Shown here: positions 27,156 to 35,592 of the stretch, piece by piece
How the letters are laid out: every line of letters starts with the position of its first letter
Numbering within the stretch: the first letter of the stretch is position 1
From: an uncultured Eubacteriales bacterium
Lineage (GTDB): Bacteria; Bacillota; Clostridia; Oscillospirales; CAG-272
Assembly: GCA_934446365.1 (NCBI GenBank)
Contig: CAKSDZ010000002.1
Location: 1-64,000 of the forward strand
Reading direction: 5' to 3'
DNA length: 64,000 nucleotides
Program-made: the position numbers and the translations under genes
The notes under the pieces: generated by a model
Seen by the model: the letters and a program-made list of their open reading frames with translations, nothing else
Told to the model about the DNA's origin: nothing
Database searches by the model: none

Positions 27156-28118
27156 ATGAATGATATCTTAAAGAAAATCGGTGAAATCGGCATTATCCCC
27201 GTCATCAAAATCGAGGATGCATCCAAAGCGGTGCCGCTGGCCGAAGCGCTTTCGCGCGGCGGACTGCCGGCGGCGGAGGTCACATTCCGCACCGCAGCGG
27301 CGGCAGACGCGATCCGCGCCATCACGGAGGCGATGCCCGATATGCTCGTCGGCGCCGGAACCGTGCTCACGACCGAACAGGTTGACCGCGCCGCAGATGC
27401 CGGCGCAAAATTCATCGTTTCTCCCGGCTTCAATCCGAAAATCGTAAAATACTGCATTGAAAAGGGCGTTCCGGTCTGCCCCGGCTGCTCGACCTGCGGC
27501 GAAATGGAGCAGGCGATGGAGCTGGGACTTGACGTCGTCAAGTTCTTCCCCGCCGAGGCCGCGGGCGGACTTCCCGTCATCAAGGCGGTATCGGCGCCTT
27601 ACGGAAATCTGAAATTCATGCCGACCGGCGGCATCAACGAGGAAAACATCCTCTCCTATCTCAAATTCCCGAAGATCCTCGCCTGCGGCGGCAGCTTCAT
27701 GGTAAAGGATTCCCTCATCAAAGAGGGCAATTTTGCGGAAATCGAGCGTCTTACGCGAGAAGCGGTCGCAATTATGCACGGCTTTGAAATCGTCCACGTC
27801 GGCATCAACAGTCAAAACGCAGAGGAAATGAAGAAAACCGCGGAAACACTCTGCCGTCTCTTCCTGCTCACGCCCGATGTACGCTCCAAAGCGATTTTTG
27901 CCGGCACGAAGTTCGAGGTCATGGCAACGCCCTACCTCGGCAAAAACGGACACATCGCCATCGGCTGCAACTTCCCCGACCGCGCAAGAGCCTATCTCGA
28001 GCGTCTCGGCGTGGAGTTCAACGAATCCACAGCGGCTTACGATGAAAAAGGCAACCTCAAAATCGTTTATCTGAAAGAAGAAATCGGCGGCTTTGCTTTC
28101 CATCTTGTGAAAAAATAA
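27156..28118 (+). CDS. eda: KDPG/KHG aldolase fused to a VOC/glyoxalase-like domain
   Basis: 320 residues behind ACAGGAGG. Residues 1-210 are a class I KDPG aldolase: Glu41 in AAEVTFRT, VGAGTVLT, and Schiff-base Lys129 in VVKFFPAE, then KFMPTGGI. It splits 2-keto-3-deoxy-6-phosphogluconate to pyruvate and glyceraldehyde 3-phosphate. Residues about 210-320 form an extra domain beginning FEIVHVGIN and containing GTKFEVM and GHIAIGC, compatible with a VOC/glyoxalase-like fold. The fused form is longer than the usual 200-210-residue enzyme. UxaC nearby points to use in hexuronate catabolism. Confidence 0.9.
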   Translation: MNDILKKIGEIGIIPVIKIEDASKAVPLAEALSRGGLPAAEVTFRTAAAADAIRAITEAMPDMLVGAGTVLTTEQVDRAADAGAKFIVSPGFNPKIVKYCIEKGVPVCPGCSTCGEMEQAMELGLDVVKFFPAEAAGGLPVIKAVSAPYGNLKFMPTGGINEENILSYLKFPKILACGGSFMVKDSLIKEGNFAEIERLTREAVAIMHGFEIVHVGINSQNAEEMKKTAETLCRLFLLTPDVRSKAIFAGTKFEVMATPYLGKNGHIAIGCNFPDRARAYLERLGVEFNESTAAYDEKGNLKIVYLKEEIGGFAFHLVKK

Positions 28119-28225
28119 AAGCGTCAAGCCGTTCGGCTTCACGCTATGCTTGGCAGGGGTCATAGCGGATTCCTGCGCGAAAAGTCAAAACTAAGTACAG
28201 AAGTAAAAATCGATATGGCATTTTT

Positions 28226-28272
28226 CTCCGCACAAAGCTTGCAGAAAGCATGGGCTTTGTGCGGAGTTTTTT
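28226..28272 (+). terminator. Intrinsic terminator after eda
   Basis: CTCCGCACAAAGC/GCTTTGTGCGGAG stem, T-rich tail. A second small hairpin without T tail lies just after the gene (about 28120-28145). Confidence 0.8.
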
Positions 28273-28379
28273 CCGCCCTTGTCATGCTATTCATAATATG
28301 GAATGGATTTTAAAATTCACATGTCAATTCTCACATATTTTGCCCGCAAAGGTTAAAATTTTTAGGTTATTTTTTCGTT

Positions 28380-28435
28380 TTTTCGATATTTTTTTATCGA
28401 AAAGTATAGCATTTTTGAATGCGGTAGTGTATAAT
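28380..28435 (+). promoter_or_regulatory. Promoter region of the hydrogenase operon with inverted repeat
   Basis: Nine-base inverted repeat TTTTCGATA (28380-28388) / TATCGAAAA (28395-28403) separated by six T. A good -10 TATAAT stands at 28430-28435; the -35 is poor, which suits an activated or otherwise regulated promoter. The repeat overlaps the expected upstream or -35 zone and is a candidate operator. It does not match the Rex consensus TTGTTAA-n4-TTAACAA. Confidence 0.5.
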
Positions 28436-28529
28436 ATAGTTTGGTCAAAATCTACGGTACGGAATATTCGGCAAAAACCGGAGAGGTCCGCATCGGAAAT
28501 CACATATTCTAAGGAGGAAGTTCTCTACC

Positions 28530-29024
28530 ATGAAAAAGAAACTTACGACGGTCGTATTCGACGGTACAAGAGAGCAAGAGGAAAAGCTCGCCTCTTTGAT
28601 TGCCGAATACAAAAATGTCGAAGGCAATCTCATGCCTGTTCTTCAGGGCGCACAGGATATCTACGGATATCTCCCCATCGAGGTGCAGAAGAAGATCGCC
28701 GAGGGGCTCGGTCTTTCCCTGTCCGAGGTTTACGGCGCGGTATCCTTTTACTCACAGTTCGCGCTCAATCCGAAAGGAAAGGTCGCCATCTCGGTATGTC
28801 TTGGAACGGCATGTTATGTAAAGGGCTCCGGCAAGCTGCATGAAAAATGCATGGAGATCACCGGAATCGGAGCCGGCGACATTTCGCCGGACGGCAGATT
28901 CTCCTATGAGGCGACGCGCTGCATCGGCGCATGCGGACTTGCTCCGGTCATGACGGTGAACGGAGACGTCTACGGCAGAATCACCCCTGCCGATGTTGAA
29001 GGCATCATCGCCAAATATCTTTGA
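28530..29024 (+). CDS. hydC: [FeFe]-hydrogenase NuoE-like subunit (HydC/HndA)
   Basis: 164 residues behind TAAGGAGG. Thioredoxin-like [2Fe-2S] protein with four ligands Cys90, Cys95, Cys131 and Cys135 (CLGTAC, CIGAC), preceded by a helical domain (LMPVLQGAQDIYGYLP). It is the small electron-transfer subunit of the cytoplasmic, NAD(P)-linked and often electron-bifurcating hydrogenase. It is first of three co-directional genes with 32- and 18-base gaps. Confidence 0.92.
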   Translation: MKKKLTTVVFDGTREQEEKLASLIAEYKNVEGNLMPVLQGAQDIYGYLPIEVQKKIAEGLGLSLSEVYGAVSFYSQFALNPKGKVAISVCLGTACYVKGSGKLHEKCMEITGIGAGDISPDGRFSYEATRCIGACGLAPVMTVNGDVYGRITPADVEGIIAKYL

Positions 29025-29056
29025 TCCGATCAAATACATAGAAAGGAAAAAAAGCA

Positions 29057-30940
29057 ATGATTACAATAGAACAACTGAACGCCATCAAAGCGGCATATGC
29101 GCCTAAGGTGGAAATGCGCCACGGTCACGGACACTTTGTCGACGCCGGTGACGGAATCCGCAAGGATGTGCTGATCTGCGGCGGTACGGGATGTACTTCC
29201 TCCAATTCCATGGCGGTAAAGGATGCTCTCCTTACGGAGCTGAAAACCGCCGGCATCGCAGACGAAATCAAGGTCGTCACAACCGGATGCTTCGGTCTCT
29301 GCGCGCTCGGTCCTATTATGATTGTCTATCCCGAGGGCACCTTTTACAGCAAGGTAAAGCCGGAGGACATGCCGGAAATCGTAAAAGAGCATCTTGTGGG
29401 CGGCAGACCCGTCCGCCATCTGCTCTATCATGAAACGGTTAAAGGAGATGACATTCTCGCGCTCGACCAGACGCCTTTCTATGCCAAGCAGAAGCGCGTC
29501 GCGCTTCGCAACTGCGGCGTCATCGATCCCGAATGCATCAAGGAATACATAGCGGTCGACGGTTATCAGGCGCTGGCAAAAGTACTCACCGCCATGACGC
29601 CCGCGGACGTCATCAAAACCGTGCTCGATTCGGGACTTCGCGGCCGCGGCGGCGCCGGCTTCCCGACGGGAAGAAAATGGATGTTTGCCGAAGCACAGCC
29701 CGCCGGCAAAAAGTATGTCGTCTGCAACGCCGACGAGGGCGACCCCGGCGCGTTCATGGACCGCTCTGTGCTCGAAGGCGATCCGCATGCCGTGCTCGAA
29801 GCCATGGCAATCGCCGGCTACGCGATCGGCGCCGACGAGGGTTATATCTACGTCCGCGCGGAATATCCGATTGCCGTACACCGTCTCCAAGTCGCAATCA
29901 AGCAGGCGGAAGAAGAGGGGCTTCTCGGCGAGAATATCTTCGGCACCGGCTTTAACTTCAAAATCACGCTTCGTCTCGGCGCCGGCGCATTCGTCTGCGG
30001 CGAAGAAACCGCGCTGCTGACCTCCATCGAGGGACACCGCGGCGAACCGCGTCCCCGTCCTCCGTTCCCGGCGGTCAAGGGACTTTTCGGCAAGCCCACA
30101 ATCATCAACAACGTGGAAACGCTCGCCAACATCTGTCAAATCATTCTCAACGGCGCAGAATGGTTCGCGTCGATGGGCACGGAAAAATCCAAGGGCACGA
30201 AGGTATTTGCGCTCGGCGGCAAGATCACGAATACAGGTCTTGTCGAAATCCCGATGGGCACAACGCTTCGCGAGGTCGTCGAGGAAATCGGCGGCGGCGT
30301 CCCGAACGGAAAGAAATTCAAAGCGGCGCAGACCGGCGGTCCTTCCGGCGGCTGTATTCCTGCGTCTCTCATCGATACGCCGATTGACTATGACAATCTC
30401 ATCGCTATCGGTTCGATGATGGGCTCCGGCGGTCTTATCATCATGGACGAGGACACCTGTATGGTCGATATCGCGAAATTCTTCCTCGAATTTACGGTCG
30501 ACGAATCCTGCGGAAAATGCGCGCCCTGCCGTATCGGCACGATGAGACTGCTTGAAACACTCGAAAAAATCACCTCCGGCAACGGAACGCTTGCAGATAT
30601 CGACAAGCTCGAGGAGCTGAGCGATTATATCAAATCCGCGTCGCTGTGCGCGCTCGGTCAGACCGCGCCGAACCCGGTTCTCTCCACGCTCCGGTATTTC
30701 CGCGACGAATACGTTGCACATGTCGTGGACAAGACATGTCCCGCTCACGTGTGCAAGAGCCTTATGAAATATAAAATCCTGCCCGACATGTGCAAGGGCT
30801 GTACCGCCTGCGCGAGAAAATGTCCGGTCGGCGCCATCACAGGAGCGATCAAAGCTCCGCACACGATCGATCCCGAAAAATGTATCAAGTGCGGCGTCTG
30901 CATCTCCACCTGTAAATTCGGCGCGATTGTCAAAGAATAA
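29057..30940 (+). CDS. hydB: [FeFe]-hydrogenase NuoF-like flavin subunit (HydB/HndC)
   Basis: 627 residues. The N-terminal thioredoxin-like domain has Cys41, Cys46, Cys78 and Cys82 ([2Fe-2S]). The NuoF core has the FMN/NADH motif GRGGAGFPTGRKW (about 196-208), NADEGDPGAF, and GEETALL. The ESCGKCAPCRIGT site (about 490) holds a [4Fe-4S], and the C-terminus adds two ferredoxin clusters (CKGCTACARKCP from 579, CIKCGVCISTCK from 609). This build matches subunits that take electrons from NAD(P)H and ferredoxin in confurcating/bifurcating hydrogenases. It exchanges electrons with the neighbouring HydA. Confidence 0.93.
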   Translation: MITIEQLNAIKAAYAPKVEMRHGHGHFVDAGDGIRKDVLICGGTGCTSSNSMAVKDALLTELKTAGIADEIKVVTTGCFGLCALGPIMIVYPEGTFYSKVKPEDMPEIVKEHLVGGRPVRHLLYHETVKGDDILALDQTPFYAKQKRVALRNCGVIDPECIKEYIAVDGYQALAKVLTAMTPADVIKTVLDSGLRGRGGAGFPTGRKWMFAEAQPAGKKYVVCNADEGDPGAFMDRSVLEGDPHAVLEAMAIAGYAIGADEGYIYVRAEYPIAVHRLQVAIKQAEEEGLLGENIFGTGFNFKITLRLGAGAFVCGEETALLTSIEGHRGEPRPRPPFPAVKGLFGKPTIINNVETLANICQIILNGAEWFASMGTEKSKGTKVFALGGKITNTGLVEIPMGTTLREVVEEIGGGVPNGKKFKAAQTGGPSGGCIPASLIDTPIDYDNLIAIGSMMGSGGLIIMDEDTCMVDIAKFFLEFTVDESCGKCAPCRIGTMRLLETLEKITSGNGTLADIDKLEELSDYIKSASLCALGQTAPNPVLSTLRYFRDEYVAHVVDKTCPAHVCKSLMKYKILPDMCKGCTACARKCPVGAITGAIKAPHTIDPEKCIKCGVCISTCKFGAIVKE

Positions 30941-30958
30941 GAAAGGAGCCGTCAAAAT

Positions 30959-32704
30959 ATGGAAATGGTTAATATTCAAATCAACGGCCGCGATTACGCC
31001 GTCCCTGCCGGCAGCACCGTCATCGATGCGGCAAGAATCGCAAAAATCGACATTCCCACGCTCTGCTATCTCAAGGGCGTCAACGAGATCGGAGCCTGCC
31101 GGCTCTGCCTTGTCGAGGTCAAGGGCGCGCGCGGACTCATGGCCGCCTGCGTCACCGGCGTCACCGAGGGAATGGAGATTTTCACCAATACGCCCAAAGT
31201 ACGCGAGGCGAGAAAAACGAATCTCGAGCTCGTCCTCTCCACGCATAAAAAAGAATGTCTTTCCTGTATCCGCAGCCAAAGCTGTGAGCTCCAAAAGCTC
31301 TGCCGCGATCTCGGCGTAACGGACGAAGCCCGTTTCGCCGGCAAAAACGTCGAATACCCGAAAGACGAAAGCACGGCTTTCCTCGTTCGTGACAACGACA
31401 AATGTATTCTCTGCCGCCGCTGCGTCGCCGCCTGCAAGAATATGCAGGGCATCGGCGTCATCGAAGCGCTCAACCGCGGTTTCGATACGCACATCGGTTC
31501 CGCGTTCGAGCAGCCGCTCGCCGCGACCTCCTGCGTCTCCTGCGGACAGTGTATCGTCGCCTGTCCCGTCGGCGCGCTGTATGAGAAAGACGATACCGAC
31601 AAAGTTTGGGAGGCGCTGAACGATCCGACAAAGCATGTCGCCATCTGCACCGCCCCCTCGATTCGCGCCACCATCGGCGAATGCTTCGGCTTCGCGCCCG
31701 GCACGGATACGGAAGGCAAGATGGTCGCTGCCATCAAGCGTCTCGGCTTCGACGGCGTATACGATATGAACCTTACCGCCGACCTCACCATCATGGAGGA
31801 GGCGACCGAATTCCTCGAAAGAATGAAATCCGGCAAAAATCTGCCGCTCATCACCTCCTGCTCTCCCGGCTGGATCAAATTCTGCGAGCATTATTTCCCG
31901 GAATTCACCGACAATCTTTCCACCTGCAAATCGCCGCAGCAGATGTTCGGCGCGATGTATAAAACCTATTATGCACGCAAGCGCGGTCTCGACCCCGCCG
32001 ACATCGTGTTTGTTTCCGCCATTCCCTGCACCGCGAAAAAATTCGAGGTGCGCCGTCCCGGACAGAGCGCCGCGGGCGACGGCATCTATGACGTCGATTA
32101 CGCAATCACGACGCGCGAGCTTGCCCGCATGATCGAAAAAGCGGGAATCAACTATCGCGAGCTCGACGATGAGAAATTCGACGAGCCGTTCGATATCGGT
32201 TCCGGCGCGGGCGCCATTTTCGGCGCGACCGGCGGCGTTATGGAAGCGGCACTCCGCACGGCTGCGGAGGTCATCCTCGGCACGAAGCTCGAAAAGCTCG
32301 ACTTCGACGACGTGCGCGGTACGGCGCCTATCAAGACGGCGACCTATAAGCTCGGCGACACCGAGGTTCGTGTCGCGGTAGCCTCCGGCACAAAGAATGC
32401 CCGTGAGCTTCTGAACAAGGTGAAAGCCGGCGAGCTTGAAGTCGATTTCATCGAAATCATGGCGTGCCCCGGCGGATGCGTAAACGGCGGCGGTCAGCCT
32501 GTACAGAGCGCGGCGGTCAAGGCTGCGGTCGATCTCAAAGCCAAGAGAGCATCGATCCTCTACAACGCCGACAAAAATCTTCCGCTCCGCAAATCGCATG
32601 AGAATCTCGCCGTACAGAAGATTTATGACGAATATCTCGAAAAGCCCGGCAGCCATCTCGCCCACGAGATTCTGCACACGCATTACACCAAGCGCGGACT
32701 TTAA
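30959..32704 (+). CDS. hydA: [FeFe]-hydrogenase catalytic subunit (HydA/HndD, M3 type)
   Basis: 581 residues behind AAAGGAG. N-terminal [2Fe-2S] (Cys36, 47, 50, 64), His/Cys [4Fe-4S] (His96, Cys100, 103, 109), and two ferredoxin clusters (Cys149-159 and Cys192-202). The H-cluster domain has three signatures: TSCSPGW (299-305), IPCTAKKFE (355-363) and MACPGGC (501-507). The first two depart from the textbook TSCCPxW and MPCxxKxxE. By spacing, Ser302 takes the place of the Cys300 cluster ligand of Clostridium pasteurianum CpI. A small-subunit-like tail (HENLAVQKIYDEYL) closes the protein. The maturases HydE, HydF and HydG are not in the window. A terminator follows directly. Confidence 0.93.
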   Translation: MEMVNIQINGRDYAVPAGSTVIDAARIAKIDIPTLCYLKGVNEIGACRLCLVEVKGARGLMAACVTGVTEGMEIFTNTPKVREARKTNLELVLSTHKKECLSCIRSQSCELQKLCRDLGVTDEARFAGKNVEYPKDESTAFLVRDNDKCILCRRCVAACKNMQGIGVIEALNRGFDTHIGSAFEQPLAATSCVSCGQCIVACPVGALYEKDDTDKVWEALNDPTKHVAICTAPSIRATIGECFGFAPGTDTEGKMVAAIKRLGFDGVYDMNLTADLTIMEEATEFLERMKSGKNLPLITSCSPGWIKFCEHYFPEFTDNLSTCKSPQQMFGAMYKTYYARKRGLDPADIVFVSAIPCTAKKFEVRRPGQSAAGDGIYDVDYAITTRELARMIEKAGINYRELDDEKFDEPFDIGSGAGAIFGATGGVMEAALRTAAEVILGTKLEKLDFDDVRGTAPIKTATYKLGDTEVRVAVASGTKNARELLNKVKAGELEVDFIEIMACPGGCVNGGGQPVQSAAVKAAVDLKAKRASILYNADKNLPLRKSHENLAVQKIYDEYLEKPGSHLAHEILHTHYTKRGL

Positions 32705-32708
32705 TGAA

Positions 32709-32742
32709 AAAAACGGTACTGAAATCAGTACCGTTTTTCTTT
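32709..32742 (+). terminator. Intrinsic terminator of the hydrogenase operon
   Basis: AAACGGTACTGA/TCAGTACCGTTT stem with A flank and TTTTTCTTTTT tail. Confidence 0.88.
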
Positions 32743-32805
32743 TTATATCAATCCTTCTTCTTTTTATCAATCATTTCACTCTGTATCTTTGCCTTTTTGG
32801 GCTCC

Positions 32806-33861
32806 TTATACCAGCTTGCGCTTGATGTTGATGGGATCTCTCGCATATTCGATGGCCGTATCGGCGGTAATCAGCCGTTTGGCATACAAGTCCGCGATAT
32901 ACTCGTCCATGAGCACCATGCCGGTGGCTTTGTTTGTCTGAATCGCCGAGGCAATCTGATGCGTTTTGCCTTCCCTTATCAGATTGCGGATCGCATAATT
33001 GCTGTGCAGAATCTCAAACGCCGGCACCAGTCCCGAGCCGTCGGCACGCGGCAGAAGCTGCTGATTGATGATTGCCTCAATCGTGTTCGAGAGCTGAGAA
33101 CGGATCTGCGACTGCTGTGCCGCGGGAAACACGTCCACCATTCTGTCAATCGCGCTCGCGACGCCGACCGTGTGGAGCGTGGAAAACACCAAATGTCCCG
33201 TTTCCGCGGCCGTGATGGCGATGCTGATCGTCTCAAAGTCGCGCATTTCCCCGACCATGATGACGTCGGGATCCTCACGCAGCGCCGCTCTGAGGGACGC
33301 GGCATAATTTTTCGTATCCCTGCCGACCTCCCGCTGATGAATGATACAGCCCTTGTGCTTGTGAATATATTCGACGGGGTCTTCAAGCGTGATGATATGC
33401 AGATTTTTCGTCTGATTGATGACATTCAGAATAGAAGCGATTGTCGTCGATTTGCCGCAGCCCGTCGGTCCCGTCAAAAGAATCAGCCCGTGCTTTTTCT
33501 GATACAGATCGACGACCGTCTGCGGAATGCTCAGAGCCGTCAGCGGCGGAATATCCGTCGGAATGGCGCGCAGCGCGATTGCCGGCGCCCCCATTGTCAT
33601 ATAGATATTGACACGGTAGCGGCTAAGCCCCTCGATTTCATACGCAAAGTCACATTCCCCAACGCTGCGCAGCATTTCCAGCTGCTCGCCGTTCATCATC
33701 TCCTCCGCCATATGCCAAACCGCATCGGCGGAAAAAATATCGCCCGAAACCGGAATAAGCCTTCCCCGCACCCGCATCATCGCCTGCCCTGCGGAGGATA
33801 TATGGATATCGGAGGCGTGCGAGGACGCTGCCGCCGTCAGAATCTGATTGATCAAAGACAA
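32806..33861 (-). CDS. pilT: Type IV pilus retraction ATPase PilT
   Basis: 351 residues from a TTG start, with GGAGGT 8 bases upstream. PilT motifs: ASDIHIS near the N-terminus, Walker A GPTGCGKST, Asp-box LEDPVEY, Walker B MVGEMRD, and HLVFSTLHT. It powers pilus retraction at the inner face of the membrane. Last gene of the pilus operon, 21 bases after pilB. Confidence 0.93.
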   Translation of the reverse strand: MSLINQILTAAASSHASDIHISSAGQAMMRVRGRLIPVSGDIFSADAVWHMAEEMMNGEQLEMLRSVGECDFAYEIEGLSRYRVNIYMTMGAPAIALRAIPTDIPPLTALSIPQTVVDLYQKKHGLILLTGPTGCGKSTTIASILNVINQTKNLHIITLEDPVEYIHKHKGCIIHQREVGRDTKNYAASLRAALREDPDVIMVGEMRDFETISIAITAAETGHLVFSTLHTVGVASAIDRMVDVFPAAQQSQIRSQLSNTIEAIINQQLLPRADGSGLVPAFEILHSNYAIRNLIREGKTHQIASAIQTNKATGMVLMDEYIADLYAKRLITADTAIEYARDPINIKRKLV

Positions 33862-33882
33862 AATAAGCTACCTCCGAATGTT

Positions 33883-35577
33883 TTATCCCATATAGAGCGA
33901 CATCAGCTCCTGCAAGCTGGTGATTCCCTTGAATACATAATCGCGGCACGCGGAGAAAAGAGGCGTCATGCCGTTTTCAATCGCAATCCGGCGAACCTCT
34001 TCCGCATTGGGATTTCCGAGGATTGCTTCGCGGAGCGCGTCGTTCATATACATGATTTCATGCACCGCGATACGTCCTTTATAGCCGGTGCCGTTGCAAT
34101 ACTGGCAGCCCTGCGGACGGTAAATGGAAATCGGCTCCTTGATTCCGAGCATCGCCATTTCCCGAGCATTCGTCTTACCTTTCTTTTTGCAGGCAGGGCA
34201 AAGCCTTTTGACAAGTCTCTGAGAAATTACGCCCACGAGCGCGTCCGCCGCAAGATAGCCGGATACGCCCATATCCACAAGACGCACCATGGCGCCCGGC
34301 GCATCGTTCGTATGGAGCGTAGAGAACACCAAATGCCCCGTAATCGCCGCACGAATGGCGATTTGGGCGGTCTCTTCGTCGCGGATCTCACCGATCATGA
34401 CGATATCCGGATCCTGACGGAGAATCGAACGGAGTGCCGCGGCAAAGGTCATATCCGCCTTGACGTTGACTTGGATTTGGTTGATGCCCTCCAGCGTATA
34501 TTCGACGGGATCCTCGACCGTTGTGATATTGACGTTCGGCTTATTCAACTCGCGCAGGAAAGAATAGAGAGTGGTCGATTTGCCGCAGCCCGTCGGTCCC
34601 GTCAGAAGCACGATGCCGTGCGGATGCGCCAAAATCTTATCGACAAGCGCACCGCCCGCCTCCGTGAAGCCCAGCTCCTCTCTCGAGAAGTTGAACGCGG
34701 ATTTATCGAGAATTCGGATAACGAATTTCTCGCCCCATACCGTCGGAATGGAGGACACACGGAAATCGTATTCCACGCCGTTAATTACCATGTTGACACG
34801 TCCGTCCTGCGGGATACGGCGCTCGGCGATGTTCATTTCCGCAATGATTTTCAGACGCGCACAAATCGCGGGATAGGATTCGATCGGGAAATTCGCCCTG
34901 TCGGAAAGCTCGCCGTCGATACGGTAACGAATACGCACGATTTTTTCAAACGGCTCAATATGGATATCGCTCGCGCGGAACGGAATGGCCTCCCGAATAA
35001 CGGAGTCGACGAGCTTGACCGCCGGCGCGTTGATTACATCCTGCTCGCTCTCGACCTGCGCCTGAACGCCGCCGCCCTGCGCCTTTTTTTGCAGCTGCCT
35101 GTCCTGCTCCCGCTTCAAATTATCGAGCGCATTTGCCGTAGACCGAACCGCCGCGATGGAATCGACAAAAATATCAATCTGCGTCGGCGGAACCAGCACA
35201 TAGCTGATTTTACCGGAATAAATGGAAGCAACGGCCGACATCGAAATAAAATCCGACGGATTTCCCACGGCGACAATCAGCGTTCCGTCGTCCGCAATGG
35301 ATACCGGAACGATTTTGTGCTTTTTCAGGAAATCAAGCTCCACCTGATCAATGAGCGCGTCGTCGACCTCCAGCATATCCATCTCGATATAGGGCATGCA
35401 GTAATATTCGCCGAGCGCAGCCGTCGCCGCAACGTCGTTGCAGTATCCTCCGGCAATCAAATATTGATCCACATTGAGGCCAAGTCTCCCGCACTCGGCA
35501 AGAATGCCGTCGACATCTTTCTTTTTGATGATTCTTTTATAAACGAAAAATTGTAAAATCTCAGAATTCAGATTCAA
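33883..35577 (-). CDS. pilB: Type IV pilus assembly ATPase PilB
   Basis: 564 residues from TTG 35577 with GGAGG 8 bases upstream. An N-terminal MshEN/GSPII_E-type domain (about 1-150) precedes the ATPase: RASDIHIEP, Walker A GPTGCGKST, VEDPVEYTLEG, MIGEIRDEETA, HLVFSTLHTND. A zinc module CPAC...CQYCNG is typical of extension ATPases and absent from PilT. It drives pilin polymerisation together with PilC. The stop is 22 bases before pilT. Confidence 0.94.
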   Translation of the reverse strand: MNLNSEILQFFVYKRIIKKKDVDGILAECGRLGLNVDQYLIAGGYCNDVAATAALGEYYCMPYIEMDMLEVDDALIDQVELDFLKKHKIVPVSIADDGTLIVAVGNPSDFISMSAVASIYSGKISYVLVPPTQIDIFVDSIAAVRSTANALDNLKREQDRQLQKKAQGGGVQAQVESEQDVINAPAVKLVDSVIREAIPFRASDIHIEPFEKIVRIRYRIDGELSDRANFPIESYPAICARLKIIAEMNIAERRIPQDGRVNMVINGVEYDFRVSSIPTVWGEKFVIRILDKSAFNFSREELGFTEAGGALVDKILAHPHGIVLLTGPTGCGKSTTLYSFLRELNKPNVNITTVEDPVEYTLEGINQIQVNVKADMTFAAALRSILRQDPDIVMIGEIRDEETAQIAIRAAITGHLVFSTLHTNDAPGAMVRLVDMGVSGYLAADALVGVISQRLVKRLCPACKKKGKTNAREMAMLGIKEPISIYRPQGCQYCNGTGYKGRIAVHEIMYMNDALREAILGNPNAEEVRRIAIENGMTPLFSACRDYVFKGITSLQELMSLYMG

Positions 35578-35592
35578 GTTTTGCCTCCGTAA

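Noticed and set aside
28380..28403. Rex operator at the hydrogenase promoter
   Set aside because: The palindrome core is CGATA/TATCG and does not fit TTGTTAA-n4-TTAACAA; kept only as an unassigned inverted repeat.
29030..32770. A 1246-codon open frame on the minus strand opposite the hydrogenase operon
   Set aside because: It mirrors hydB and hydA in the reverse frame, has no ribosome site or recognisable domain, and arises from the codon bias of those genes.
32704..35556. A 950-codon open frame on the plus strand opposite pilT and pilB
   Set aside because: Shadow of two certain genes; it crosses their boundary and has no motif or RBS.
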